The notes under the pieces are model-generated. The model did no database searches and was not told the origin of the DNA. It saw only the letters and a program-made list of their open reading frames with translations. The position numbers and the translations under genes are program-made. DNA of 22,628 nt from an uncultured Oscillospiraceae bacterium (lineage in GTDB: Bacteria > Bacillota > Clostridia > Oscillospirales > Oscillospiraceae): the NCBI GenBank assembly GCA_910577415.1, contig CAJTLK010000024.1:1-22628 (forward strand). Reading direction: 5' to 3'. Within the stretch, counting starts at the first letter, position 1; the number at the start of each line of letters is the position of its first letter. Positions 1 through 6,590 of the stretch are shown piece after piece.

Positions 1-29
1 TGGAAACGGACGCTGATAATCTCTACCAT
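1..29 (-). CDS. ricT: RicT (YaaT) PSP1-domain protein, first 9 codons only
   Basis: Only the start is present; the rest lies beyond the left edge. The minus strand reads ATG at 29, giving MVEIISVRF, preceded by GAGGAG (complement of 39-44) at a spacing of 9 nt. These residues match the usual beginning of the PSP1-domain family RicT/YaaT, which in Bacillus works with YlbF and YmcA in RNase Y-dependent mRNA processing and in sporulation and biofilm control. In many Firmicutes this gene lies directly after holB. Here it follows an ORF with a HolB-like tail by 39 nt, which supports the call. Nine residues alone are weak evidence; the neighbour order is the main argument. Confidence 0.6.
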
Positions 30-68
30 AGGTATTTTCTCCTCAATATATCGCAATTTGTAAACTAT

Positions 69-413
69 TCAGGTGGCTTCAAACATTCCCGCACACAGCC
101 AGCCGGACAGCTGCCCGGCACTGACATTGAGCCGGGCGGCCCCTCTCAGCTGCTTTACCAGCTCCGCCGCCCGCAGCAGCCTGCGCCGGTCCCCGGACCG
201 GACGGCCCGGCTCCCCAGTTCTGTCCAGAGGGCGTCCAGCAGGGCGGATAACTCCTCCCGCTTACCCTCCATAGACAGGGCGGCCTCCATCAGCTCCAGC
301 TCCCCCGACCGCTCCAGAGCGTCGGCCAGCTTGTTCATCCATTCCTCCTCGGTGCCGCCGTTGACATAGAGGTTGTTTTCCTGGGTGGAGGGGGAAAGGT
401 AGATGATGGGCAT
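69..413 (-). CDS. Chimeric ORF: amidase N-terminus joined to a DNA polymerase III delta' (HolB) C-terminal tail
   Basis: This is a 114-aa ORF with a good start: AGGAGG in the complement of about 420-426, then ATG at 413. Residues 1 to about 34 (MPIIYLSPSTQ..N.YVNGGTEEEWMN.LADAL) look like the N-terminal segment of a clostridial N-acetylmuramoyl-L-alanine amidase. Residues from about 37 to 114 are helical and end in a pattern (LNVSAGQLSGWLCAGMF) typical of the C-terminus of the clamp-loader delta' subunit. The amidase catalytic domain and the AAA+ part of delta' are both absent, so neither activity is expected. The downstream neighbour is a ricT-like start, the usual partner of holB, so the 3' half is probably in its native place and the 5' half is foreign to it. 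An in-frame deletion or an assembly mis-join would explain it. Family matches are from memory of sequence patterns. Confidence 0.6.
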   Translation of the reverse strand: MPIIYLSPSTQENNLYVNGGTEEEWMNKLADALERSGELELMEAALSMEGKREELSALLDALWTELGSRAVRSGDRRRLLRAAELVKQLRGAARLNVSAGQLSGWLCAGMFEAT

Positions 414-447
414 AGAATGACCTCCTTTTTCCTCATCCTATGCCATT

Positions 448-475
448 TTGCCCCCAGAGGTTCGCTGGGTATAGG
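448..475 (+). promoter_or_regulatory. Weak candidate promoter for the YlmC/YmxH gene
   Basis: TTGCCC (448-453) and TATAGG (470-475) are separated by 16 nt, about 44 nt upstream of the chosen start codon. Each hexamer matches the sigma-A consensus at only 4 of 6 bases. No better candidate is visible in the 105-nt divergent gap 414-518. Confidence 0.25.
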
Positions 476-518
476 ACAACACCTCAGGGACATATCCTCT
501 TTCAAAGGGGGTATGGAC

Positions 519-791
519 ATGGACACACGGGTAGGGGAGCTGCGCTGCAAGGAGGTCATCAACGTCACTGACGGCAGCCGCTACGGCTATGTGGGGGATG
601 TGGAGCTGGAGCTGGAGAGCGGGCAGATCAAAAACCTCATTATCCCCGGACGGCTGCGCTTTTTCGGGTTGCTGGGCCGGGAGCCGGAGCAGGTCTTTCC
701 CTGGTCGGCGGTGCGCCGGTTCGGAGAGGACATTATTTTAGTAGAGGGGGAGCTTCCCGGCCTGCCCTCCCGGCGACGGAGAAGAGAGTAA
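519..791 (+). CDS. YlmC/YmxH family sporulation protein (PRC-barrel)
   Basis: This is a 90-aa protein starting MDTRVGELRCKEVINV. It has the layout of the YlmC/YmxH family: a small PRC-barrel-like beta fold with conserved DG..YG.VGD, an L.IPG segment, and a closing I..IG-type strand (here FGEDIILVEG). The family is conserved in spore-forming Firmicutes; its biochemical role is unknown. The ATG at 519 is chosen because AGGGGG (506-511) lies 7 nt before it; the in-frame ATG at 513 is only 1 nt from that site. The open frame extends back to 417, but that part shows no family similarity. The C-terminus is a short arginine-rich tail (PSRRRRRE). It is divergent from the chimeric ORF and about 95 nt upstream of glmS. 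Confidence 0.85.
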   Translation: MDTRVGELRCKEVINVTDGSRYGYVGDVELELESGQIKNLIIPGRLRFFGLLGREPEQVFPWSAVRRFGEDIILVEGELPGLPSRRRRRE

Positions 792-797
792 AAGCTC

Positions 798-825
798 TTG
801 CGCTTTTTGGAAAAAACGGTATAAT
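798..825 (+). promoter_or_regulatory. Promoter of glmS
   Basis: TTGCGC (798-803) and a perfect TATAAT (820-825) are separated by 16 nt, 60 nt before the glmS start. The -35 hexamer begins only 6 nt after the stop of the preceding gene, so glmS can be transcribed independently. The predicted transcript start is near 832. Confidence 0.65.
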
Positions 826-832
826 AAATGTC

Positions 833-848
833 TGTGGCAATTGTCACA
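833..848 (+). promoter_or_regulatory. CRP/FNR-like palindrome in the glmS leader
   Basis: The sequence TGTGGCAATTGTCACA is an imperfect 16-nt palindrome. It matches the TGTGA-N6-TCACA arrangement recognised by CRP/FNR-family regulators at 9 of 10 specified bases. It begins about 8 nt after the -10 element, so it overlaps or just follows the predicted transcript start, a position suited to repression. That a regulator binds here is inference. Confidence 0.4.
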
Positions 849-885
849 ACGAGCATATAAGCCAAAGCCTTCAGGAGGACGCCCT

Positions 886-2718
886 ATGTGCGGTATCGTT
901 GGTTTTATCGGAAATGAGGAAGCCTCGCCCATTCTGCTGGACGGCCTCTCCCGCTTGGAATACCGGGGCTACGACTCGGCGGGGCTGGCGGTCTACGGCC
1001 AGGAGCAGGGCGTGCAGGTGGTCAAGGCCAAGGGGCGGCTGAAGGGCCTGTCCGACCTGACCCAGGGCGGGGCCACCGTTCACGGCAGCCTGGGCGTGGG
1101 CCATACCCGCTGGGCCACCCACGGCGCGCCCTCCGATATCAACTCTCACCCCCAGGTCTCCGAGAGCGGACGGTTCGCCGTGGTCCACAACGGCATCATC
1201 GAAAACTATGTGGAAATTCGGGAGTTTTTGCAGAGCAAGGGAGTTACCTTTGTCTCCCAGACCGACACCGAGGTGGTGGCTCAGCTATTGGAGTACTACT
1301 ACCGGGGCGGTCTGCTGGACGCGGTGAACAAGACCCTGAACCGTATCCGTGGCGCTTACGCCCTGGGCATCATCTGCGCCGACCACCCGGATATGCTCAT
1401 CGCCGTACGCCAGGATTCTCCCCTCATCATCGGCAGGGGAGAGTGCTTCCACATGCTGGCCAGCGACGTCACCGCCGTTATCAAATATACCCGTGAGGTC
1501 TCTTACCTGGACGACGGGGAGATCGCCATCCTCACCAGGGATGGGGTGGAGGTCCGGGACCGCTACCGCCAGGTGGTGGAGAAGGCCGTCAGCCACGTGG
1601 ACTGGGAGGTCTCCGCCGCGGAAAAGGGCGGCTATGAGCACTTCATGGCCAAGGAGATCATGGAGCAGCCCGAGGCTTTCCGCAAGACCGTCTTTCCGCG
1701 GATCAAGGACGGCCATGTACTGCTGGATGAGCTGGAGTTTACCCCGGAATATCTTAAGGATATGGACAAGCTCTACATCATTGCCTGCGGCTCGTCCTAC
1801 CACGTGGGCATGGTGGCGAAATACAACCTGGAAAAGCTGCTGCGCAAGCCGGTGGAGGTGACGCTGGCCTCTGAGTTCCGTTACTGCGACCCCATCGTCA
1901 GCGAGAGGACCCTGGCCCTGGTCATCAGCCAGTCTGGCGAGACCATAGACACCCTGGCCGCCATGCGGGAGGCCAAGCGGCTGGGGGCCAGAGTGCTGGC
2001 TATCGTAAATGTGGTCGGCTCCACCATCGCCCGGGAGGCCGACGACGTACTCTACACCTGGGCCGGGCCGGAGATCGCCGTGGCGACCACGAAAGCCTAC
2101 TCCACGCAGTTGGCCCTGACCTATCTCATCGGCCTTCATTTTGCCGAGGTAATGGGGGCCATCTCCCCGGAGAGCTATGCCCGGATCGTCTCCGAGCTGC
2201 TTCTGCTGCCCACCAAGATGGAGAGCATTTTAGAGCAGAGGGATTCCATCCAGTATTTCGCCAGCCTCTATTTCAACCATCCTTCTATTTTCTTTATTGG
2301 CCGCAACGTGGATTATGCCGTGGGCCTGGAGGGGTCGCTGAAGCTGAAGGAGATCTCCTATATCCACTCCGAGGCGTACGCCGCCGGTGAGCTGAAGCAT
2401 GGCACCATCTCCCTCATCGAGCCGGGGACGCTGGTGGTGGCCCTGGGCAGCTATGCCCCGCTGTTTGAAAAGACCATGAGCAACGTGGTGGAAGTCAAGA
2501 GCCGGGGGGCCGACGTGCTGGGGTTGACCACCGGGACTCTTTATGACGCCATGGTCAAGACCGTGGACCATGCCATGGCGGTGCCTGAGACCCACCCCAT
2601 GCTTCTGCCCAGCCTGGATGTGCTGCCCCTCCAGCTCTTTGCCTATTACGTGGCCCTCCAGCGGGGCTGCGACATCGATAAGCCCCGAAACCTGGCGAAA
2701 TCCGTCACGGTAGAGTGA
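886..2718 (+). CDS. glmS: Glutamine-fructose-6-phosphate aminotransferase (isomerizing), GlmS
   Basis: GlmS makes glucosamine-6-phosphate from fructose-6-phosphate and glutamine, the first step toward UDP-GlcNAc for peptidoglycan. The protein is 610 aa, a normal full length. It starts MCGIVGFIG, so Cys2 becomes the N-terminal nucleophile of the class II glutamine amidotransferase domain (about residues 2-220, with LEYRGYDSAG and GHTRWATHG). Two SIS sugar-isomerase domains follow; SQSGET is at 348-353 and the conserved end is LAKSVTVE. AGGAGG (873-878) sits 7 nt before this ATG, which fixes the start; the frame stays open upstream to a TTG at 841, but that would destroy the Cys-terminal active site. 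There is no room for a glmS ribozyme in the roughly 50-nt leader, so control must differ from the B. subtilis case; a palindrome in the leader is a candidate operator. Confidence 0.97.
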   Translation: MCGIVGFIGNEEASPILLDGLSRLEYRGYDSAGLAVYGQEQGVQVVKAKGRLKGLSDLTQGGATVHGSLGVGHTRWATHGAPSDINSHPQVSESGRFAVVHNGIIENYVEIREFLQSKGVTFVSQTDTEVVAQLLEYYYRGGLLDAVNKTLNRIRGAYALGIICADHPDMLIAVRQDSPLIIGRGECFHMLASDVTAVIKYTREVSYLDDGEIAILTRDGVEVRDRYRQVVEKAVSHVDWEVSAAEKGGYEHFMAKEIMEQPEAFRKTVFPRIKDGHVLLDELEFTPEYLKDMDKLYIIACGSSYHVGMVAKYNLEKLLRKPVEVTLASEFRYCDPIVSERTLALVISQSGETIDTLAAMREAKRLGARVLAIVNVVGSTIAREADDVLYTWAGPEIAVATTKAYSTQLALTYLIGLHFAEVMGAISPESYARIVSELLLLPTKMESILEQRDSIQYFASLYFNHPSIFFIGRNVDYAVGLEGSLKLKEISYIHSEAYAAGELKHGTISLIEPGTLVVALGSYAPLFEKTMSNVVEVKSRGADVLGLTTGTLYDAMVKTVDHAMAVPETHPMLLPSLDVLPLQLFAYYVALQRGCDIDKPRNLAKSVTVE

Positions 2719-2786
2719 GGCTGGATACTCTGGGCGCCAAGGGCTGAAAAGAACGGAAAAATTTCCCCGAAAATGGGAAAAGCCTC

Positions 2787-2816
2787 TTGACAGGAATGGG
2801 AAATATATGATAAATT
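2787..2816 (+). promoter_or_regulatory. Promoter of the rubrerythrin gene
   Basis: A perfect TTGACA (2787-2792) is followed after 18 nt by a TG-extended -10 (TGATAAATT, hexamer 2811-2816; ATAAAT one base earlier gives a 17-nt spacer). The region 2800-2865 is strikingly AT-rich against its surroundings. The transcript start is predicted near 2822-2824. Confidence 0.65.
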
Positions 2817-2827
2817 AAATATGCAAT

Positions 2828-2842
2828 TAGGAATCATTCCTA
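2828..2842 (+). promoter_or_regulatory. 7-1-7 palindrome (candidate PerR/Fur-type operator) before rubrerythrin
   Basis: TAGGAAT-C-ATTCCTA is a perfect 7-1-7 inverted repeat. With one mismatch it extends outward to AATTAGGAAT-C-ATTCCTATTT. The 7-1-7 geometry is that of Fur-family boxes (PerR consensus TTATAAT-N-ATTATAA); four of seven bases per arm agree with PerR. It lies a few bases downstream of the predicted transcript start, so a bound repressor would block the promoter. PerR control of rubrerythrins is established in Clostridium; binding here is inferred. Confidence 0.45.
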
Positions 2843-2879
2843 TTTAATGTCAGGAAAATATTATTAGGAGGTATACAAC

Positions 2880-3467
2880 ATGAAAAAGTGGGTCTGTTCT
2901 GTCTGCGGCTATGTGTGGGAAGGGGAGACTCCTCCTGAGAAGTGCCCCGTCTGCGGCGTGCCCGCGTCCAAGTTCAATGAGATGAAGGAAGGCGCCAAGC
3001 TGGCCGCCGAGCACGGCTTTGGCGTCTATGCCGCCACCGTGAAGGATAACCCCGACATCAGCGCCGAGGACAAGAAGTACATCTTCGAGCAGCTCATGGC
3101 CAACTTCCAGGGCGAGTGCTCCGAGGTGGGCATGTATCTCTGCATGGCCCGTATCGCCCATCGCGAGGGCTATCCTGAGATCGGTCTCTATTGGGAGAAG
3201 GCCGCCTATGAGGAGGCCGAGCACGCCGCCAAGTTCGCCGAGCTGCTGGGCGCCGACCTGGAGCCCTCCATGACCGACTCCACCAAGAAGAACCTGGCCT
3301 GGCGCGTGGACTGCGAGTTCGGCGCCACCCAGGGCAAGTTCGACCTGGCCGCCTGCGCCAAGAAGAACGGCCTGGACGCCATCCATGACACCGTCCATGA
3401 GATGGCCCGTGACGAGGCCCGCCACGGCAAGGCCCTGAAGGGTCTGCTGGAGCGGTACTTTAAGTAA
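2880..3467 (+). CDS. rbr: Reverse rubrerythrin (rubredoxin domain first)
   Basis: This is a 195-aa cytoplasmic peroxide-reducing protein. The rubredoxin-like Fe(Cys)4 domain is at the N-terminus (C6xxC9, C22xxC25). The ferritin-like diiron four-helix domain follows (about residues 60-195), with ExxH motifs at E112-H115 and E179-H182 and further likely ligands E79 and E146. Classical rubrerythrin has the opposite order; this arrangement is that of the clostridial reverse rubrerythrins, NAD(P)H-dependent peroxidases that detoxify H2O2 and O2 in anaerobes. AGGAGG (2866-2871) lies 8 nt before the ATG. It has its own promoter, a palindromic leader and a strong terminator, so it is probably a single-gene stress-inducible unit. 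Codon choice is strongly biased to C/G-ending codons, which suggests high expression. Confidence 0.93.
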   Translation: MKKWVCSVCGYVWEGETPPEKCPVCGVPASKFNEMKEGAKLAAEHGFGVYAATVKDNPDISAEDKKYIFEQLMANFQGECSEVGMYLCMARIAHREGYPEIGLYWEKAAYEEAEHAAKFAELLGADLEPSMTDSTKKNLAWRVDCEFGATQGKFDLAACAKKNGLDAIHDTVHEMARDEARHGKALKGLLERYFK

Positions 3468-3491
3468 GCCGTTTCCCAGGAATAAAAAATG

Positions 3492-3527
3492 AAGGCCCGC
3501 CGGGAGGATATCTCCCGGCGGGCCTTT
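3492..3527. terminator. Bidirectional rho-independent terminator
   Basis: A perfect 15-bp GC-rich stem (3492-3506 with 3512-3526) has a 5-nt loop. On the plus strand it ends in TTT; on the minus strand it is followed within 2 nt by a run of six T (complement of 3484-3489). It sits between the convergent rubrerythrin and S1-domain genes and can serve both. Confidence 0.9.
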
Positions 3528-3550
3528 CGATACCCGGCAAAAAGGAAGAA

Positions 3551-4489
3551 TTATTGCCCTGCGAATACCGTCTCCCCGCCCGCCTTTCGGCAGCCTGGGG
3601 GGGCGTACTCCCACCGGGTGAGCTTTCCTTGGGGTAGAAAATACCGCGGCTCCTCTGGGCCGGGGGCAGGGGGAAGGACGTCGATGATGAGCAGCTTCAG
3701 CTTCATGCGCTGAGGAATAATGGATTTGATGTAGACCGAGACCCGGTCTCCCTCCCGGACGCCCTCCTTGGTCTCGGCCAGTCCCGACAGGTTGGCGGTC
3801 AGCTCCACAAAGTCGCCGTAATCCTTGATGCCCCGGACATGGCCGGGTACCGTCATCCCCGGCTTGAAGAGGGCGGCGTTCTCCTCCCAGGTGCCCAGCA
3901 GTTCCCGGTGGGTGAGGATCACCCGGCGGCTGTGCCGGTCCACCTCCAGCACGGCGGCATAGATATCCTGTCCCACCCGAAGTCGGTCTCCGGGGTGGGC
4001 GATCCGGGAGATGGACAGCCGCTCCACGCCGATCATGGAGGCCACGCCGCAGCCAATATCCACAAAGGCTCCGAAGCCTTCCAGATGGGTCACGGTGGCT
4101 GGAACCACCATTCCGGGCGTCCAGGAATCCAGGATGGAGGCCAGGGCCAGCTCCTGGGCCTTTCTGCGGGAAAGGAGAGGGCACAGGCGGCCATCCTTTT
4201 CCTCCAACGCCTCCACTGTAAAGGACACCGGCTTGCCTACCCGGGAGAGAATGGCGATGTCACGGGTGGTGCCCTCAGCAATGCCGATGGCGGTCTCCGC
4301 CCTGGGAATGCGTCCGGTAAAGGGACCCAGGGAGACCAGAAGGTCGTGGTTTTCATCGCACAGGAGAGCGGAACCCTCCAGGACGGTCCCGGCTGCCATG
4401 GCCTGGGACAGAGCCTCCGGGCGGGCGCAGGCGGCAATATTTTCCGGGGTGTGGAGCAGTCGTCCCTCCGGGAGAAAGCAGCAAGTCAT
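3551..4489 (-). CDS. S1 RNA-binding domain protein (ribosomal protein S1-like)
   Basis: This 312-aa protein has three S1/OB-type units. Residues about 33-95 are degenerate. Residues 124-195 are canonical (PGMVVPATVTHLEGFGAFVDIG ... SRIAHPGDRL.VGQ). Residues 208-270 are canonical with GIKDYGDFVEL. It is likely an RNA-binding protein that helps translation or binds mRNA; annotation pipelines often call such clostridial proteins 30S ribosomal protein S1. It lacks the IspH fusion seen in some clostridial S1 proteins and is shorter than the six-repeat E. coli S1. A proline-rich C-terminal tail follows. The start at 4489 (MTCCFLPEG) is chosen because AAAGGA lies 9 nt upstream; the frame extends to 4570, but the extra 27 residues are not S1-like. 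It is divergent from the DUF951 promoter. Confidence 0.85.
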   Translation of the reverse strand: MTCCFLPEGRLLHTPENIAACARPEALSQAMAAGTVLEGSALLCDENHDLLVSLGPFTGRIPRAETAIGIAEGTTRDIAILSRVGKPVSFTVEALEEKDGRLCPLLSRRKAQELALASILDSWTPGMVVPATVTHLEGFGAFVDIGCGVASMIGVERLSISRIAHPGDRLRVGQDIYAAVLEVDRHSRRVILTHRELLGTWEENAALFKPGMTVPGHVRGIKDYGDFVELTANLSGLAETKEGVREGDRVSVYIKSIIPQRMKLKLLIIDVLPPAPGPEEPRYFLPQGKLTRWEYAPPGCRKAGGETVFAGQ

Positions 4490-4563
4490 TTTATCAGATC
4501 CTTTCTTTCTGGCGGGGCTGTTTCGCGCGTCCAAGGAAATGATATGCGGCGGGACAACTTGAT

Positions 4564-4592
4564 TTGACACAGAGAAGCGGCGGAACTATAAT
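4564..4592 (+). promoter_or_regulatory. Consensus sigma-A promoter for DUF951-hisC
   Basis: A perfect TTGACA (4564-4569) and a perfect TATAAT (4587-4592) are separated by the optimal 17 nt. This is the best promoter match in the window. The predicted transcript start is near 4599, leaving a leader of about 36 nt before the GTG start at 4635. Confidence 0.88.
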
Positions 4593-4634
4593 AGGGGCAA
4601 GTAAACTTTTTTGGAAGGACAGGGGGGAGCGGTA

Positions 4635-4823
4635 GTGGACGTGCGGGTGGGGGATACCCTGGAAATGAAAAAGCCCCATCCCTGCGGCGCCCGCCGGTGG
4701 CAGGTGCTGCGGGTGGGGATGGACTTCAAGCTCCGCTGCACGGGCTGTGGACGTGAGCTGATGCTCTCCCGGGCCAAGGCGGAGAAGGGGATCAAAAAGA
4801 TCATCCGGGAGGAAGAGGCATGA
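4635..4823 (+). CDS. DUF951 small protein with zinc-ribbon-like cysteines
   Basis: This is a 62-aa basic protein beginning (M)DVRVGDTLEMKKPHPCG, the hallmark of the DUF951 family found across Firmicutes. The family's function is not established. Conserved C17 plus the C35xxC38 pair could bind a metal, and the fold is probably a small beta barrel that binds nucleic acid; both are inference. The start is taken as GTG 4635 because AGGGGGG (4621-4627) lies 7 nt upstream and family members begin at this residue; the open frame runs back to a TTG at 4611 without similarity. Its stop overlaps the hisC start (ATGA), so the two are translationally coupled. Confidence 0.85.
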   Translation: MDVRVGDTLEMKKPHPCGARRWQVLRVGMDFKLRCTGCGRELMLSRAKAEKGIKKIIREEEA

Positions 4824-5890
4824 AGGAATTTTGGAGCAAAAAAATTCGGGACGCGGAGCCTTATGTCCCCGGTGAACAGCCCAAGGACCGAAAGTTCATC
4901 AAGCTCAACACCAACGAAAATCCCTATCCTCCTGCCCAGTCGGTCATAGCGGCCATCCATGCCGCCGCGGATGAGAAGCTCCGGCTCTATCCCGACCCGG
5001 AATGTCTTGACCTGCGCCGCGCCATTGCCCGCCATACCGGGCTGAGGGAGGAACAGGTCTTCTGCGGCAACGGCTCCGACGAAATACTGGCCTTCGCCTT
5101 TCAGGCGTTTTTTGACCCCAATGTGCCGGTGAGCTTTGCCGATGTGACATATAGTTTCTATGAGGTCTGGGCTAAATATCTTGACCTTTCGGTCAACCTC
5201 ATTCCCTTAAACGATGATTTTTCTCTGCCTCTGGAGCGGTTCCTGGAGGAGCCAAAGGGAGGCATAGTCATCGCCAACCCCAACGCTCCCACCGGCCAGG
5301 CCCTGGCCGCGGGCGAGGTGAAGCGCGTGGTGGAGGCCCACCCGGACCAGGTGGTCATCGTGGACGAGGCGTATGTGGATTTCGGCGCGGAGAGCATGGC
5401 CCGTTACATTGATACATACCCCAACCTGCTGGTGGTACAGACCGCCTCCAAGTCCCGCTCTCTGGCGGGGCTGCGGGTGGGGTGGGCCATGGGGAATGAA
5501 AACCTGATGGCCGCCCTGCGCTGCGTTCGGGACTCGGTCAATTCCTACACCGTAGACCGTTTGGCTGCCGCCGGGACCGCTGCCGCCCTGGATAACGAGG
5601 AATATTTCGAGAAGACCTGTGCCGCCATTGCCGCTACCCGGGACAAGACCCGCCAGCGCCTGCTGGACAGCGGCTTTGCCGTGTTGCCCTCCAAGGCCAA
5701 TTTTCTTTTTGTCTCCCACCCCGGCGTGCCGGGGAAGGCGCTCTTCCAGGGCTTGCGGGAACGGGGAGTGCTGGCGCGCTGGTTTGATAAGTCCCGTATC
5801 CGGGATCATCTGCGGATCACCGTGGGCACCGACGAGGAAATGGACGCCCTGGTGGCCGCCCTTACCGAGACGGTTAAAACACTGAAATGA
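4820..5890 (+). CDS. hisC: Histidinol-phosphate aminotransferase (HisC), PLP-dependent class I/II
   Basis: This 356-aa protein has the usual length of HisC, which converts imidazole-acetol phosphate and glutamate to histidinol phosphate. Family features in order: KLNTNENPYPP (substrate entry, residues 28-38), NGSDEIL (84-90), ANPNAPTG (152-159), VDEAYVDF (181-188), the PLP Schiff-base lysine K211 in TASKSRSLAGLRVG, and the C-terminal LRITVGT. The start ATG overlaps the DUF951 stop by 4 nt. No other histidine gene is nearby. In clostridia a lone HisC homologue may also transaminate aromatic amino acids, so substrate specificity is less certain than fold. A strong hairpin closes the unit. Confidence 0.9.
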   Translation: MKEFWSKKIRDAEPYVPGEQPKDRKFIKLNTNENPYPPAQSVIAAIHAAADEKLRLYPDPECLDLRRAIARHTGLREEQVFCGNGSDEILAFAFQAFFDPNVPVSFADVTYSFYEVWAKYLDLSVNLIPLNDDFSLPLERFLEEPKGGIVIANPNAPTGQALAAGEVKRVVEAHPDQVVIVDEAYVDFGAESMARYIDTYPNLLVVQTASKSRSLAGLRVGWAMGNENLMAALRCVRDSVNSYTVDRLAAAGTAAALDNEEYFEKTCAAIAATRDKTRQRLLDSGFAVLPSKANFLFVSHPGVPGKALFQGLRERGVLARWFDKSRIRDHLRITVGTDEEMDALVAALTETVKTLK

Positions 5891-5893
5891 CAC

Positions 5894-5922
5894 AAAGCCC
5901 GGCGGGGACCCCGCCGGGCTTT
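5894..5922. terminator. Bidirectional terminator between hisC and the HAD gene
   Basis: AAAGCCCGGCGGGG and CCCCGCCGGGCTTT form a near-perfect inverted repeat centred at 5908; the apical bases must open to form the loop. Short A/T tracts flank both sides, so it can stop both hisC and the convergent HAD gene. There is no long T-run beyond TTT. Confidence 0.82.
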
Positions 5923-5926
5923 GCTG

Positions 5927-6556
5927 TTATCCTTTGATGACGTCCACCAGCGCCATAGGCTGGGCTGGGGTGTGCTCCGCCGGGACCTCCCGGCCCCGGC
6001 AGCCCCACACGGCCAGGGCAAAATCCACTCCCGCCCGGTGAGCGCATTCCCTGTCATAGGGACTGTCTCCCACATAGAGGGTGTCCTCCGGCCTTGCCCC
6101 GACCCGCTCCATAAATTTGAGCAGCGGCTGGGCCTCGGGTTTATGTAGGACGGTGTCTGAGGCGGTGATCACGGTGGGCAGGTATGTCCCCAGCCCCAGG
6201 GGAATAAAGTCGTAGTCCAGCTCTTCTCTGGTCTTGGAGGTCACGGCGCCCAGGGAACACCCCAGGTCCGCCAGGGACTTCAACAGCTCTGGGACGGCAG
6301 AGAAGAGCTTTACCAACCCCTGATAGCGGCACAGGTTGGCCTCCCACAGCTGCAAGGCGCCTTCCGGGTCAGGCAGGCCCAGCTGTTCCAGGCACTTCAG
6401 GCCGGGGATGCCCAGAGAGAAGATCAGCTCGGACAGAGGATATTCATTGCCCGTGACGGTCCGCAGGGTATCCTGTAGGGAGCGCAGTACGGCCTCCTCC
6501 GAGTCGATAAGAGTTCCGTCCAGGTCAAAGGCTATATGACGGTAGCGCAAGTTCAT
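5927..6556 (-). CDS. HAD-superfamily phosphatase (PpaX/Gph-like)
   Basis: This 209-aa cytoplasmic hydrolase carries all HAD motifs: FDLDGTLID (D11 nucleophile, D13 acid/base), VTSKT (motif II, T106/S107), H138-K139-P140 (motif III lysine) and YVGDSPYDRECAHRAGV (D164, D168). A helical cap between motifs I and II fits subclass I phosphatases such as pyrophosphatase PpaX or phosphoglycolate phosphatase; the substrate cannot be told from sequence. Start choice is unclear. The ATG at 6556 is only 1 nt from GGAGG (complement of 6558-6562), while the in-frame TTG at 6550 has the ideal 7-nt spacing and would give MRYRHIAFDLDGT. It has its own promoter and is divergent from pyrH. Confidence 0.88.
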   Translation of the reverse strand: MNLRYRHIAFDLDGTLIDSEEAVLRSLQDTLRTVTGNEYPLSELIFSLGIPGLKCLEQLGLPDPEGALQLWEANLCRYQGLVKLFSAVPELLKSLADLGCSLGAVTSKTREELDYDFIPLGLGTYLPTVITASDTVLHKPEAQPLLKFMERVGARPEDTLYVGDSPYDRECAHRAGVDFALAVWGCRGREVPAEHTPAQPMALVDVIKG

Positions 6557-6590
6557 TCCTCCCCCACGGAAATTTGGCTGTTCCACGGCT

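Noticed and set aside
453..469. 5-bp stem with a 7-nt loop resembling a tRNA T-arm
   Set aside because: The loop is AGGTTCG, not TTCRANY, and no acceptor, D or anticodon arm is found around it.
792..885. Possible glmS ribozyme before glmS
   Set aside because: The leader after the predicted transcript start is only about 50 nt and lacks the ribozyme core; the ribozyme needs far more sequence.
2762..2780. TTTCCC/GGGAAA inverted repeat after glmS as a terminator
   Set aside because: The stem has only 6 bp, half of them A-T, and is followed by AGCCTCTTGACA rather than a T-run.
2850..4184. 444-codon minus-strand open frame over rubrerythrin and the S1 gene
   Set aside because: It runs through the bidirectional terminator and is out of frame with the S1-domain gene; its protein has no coherent domain.
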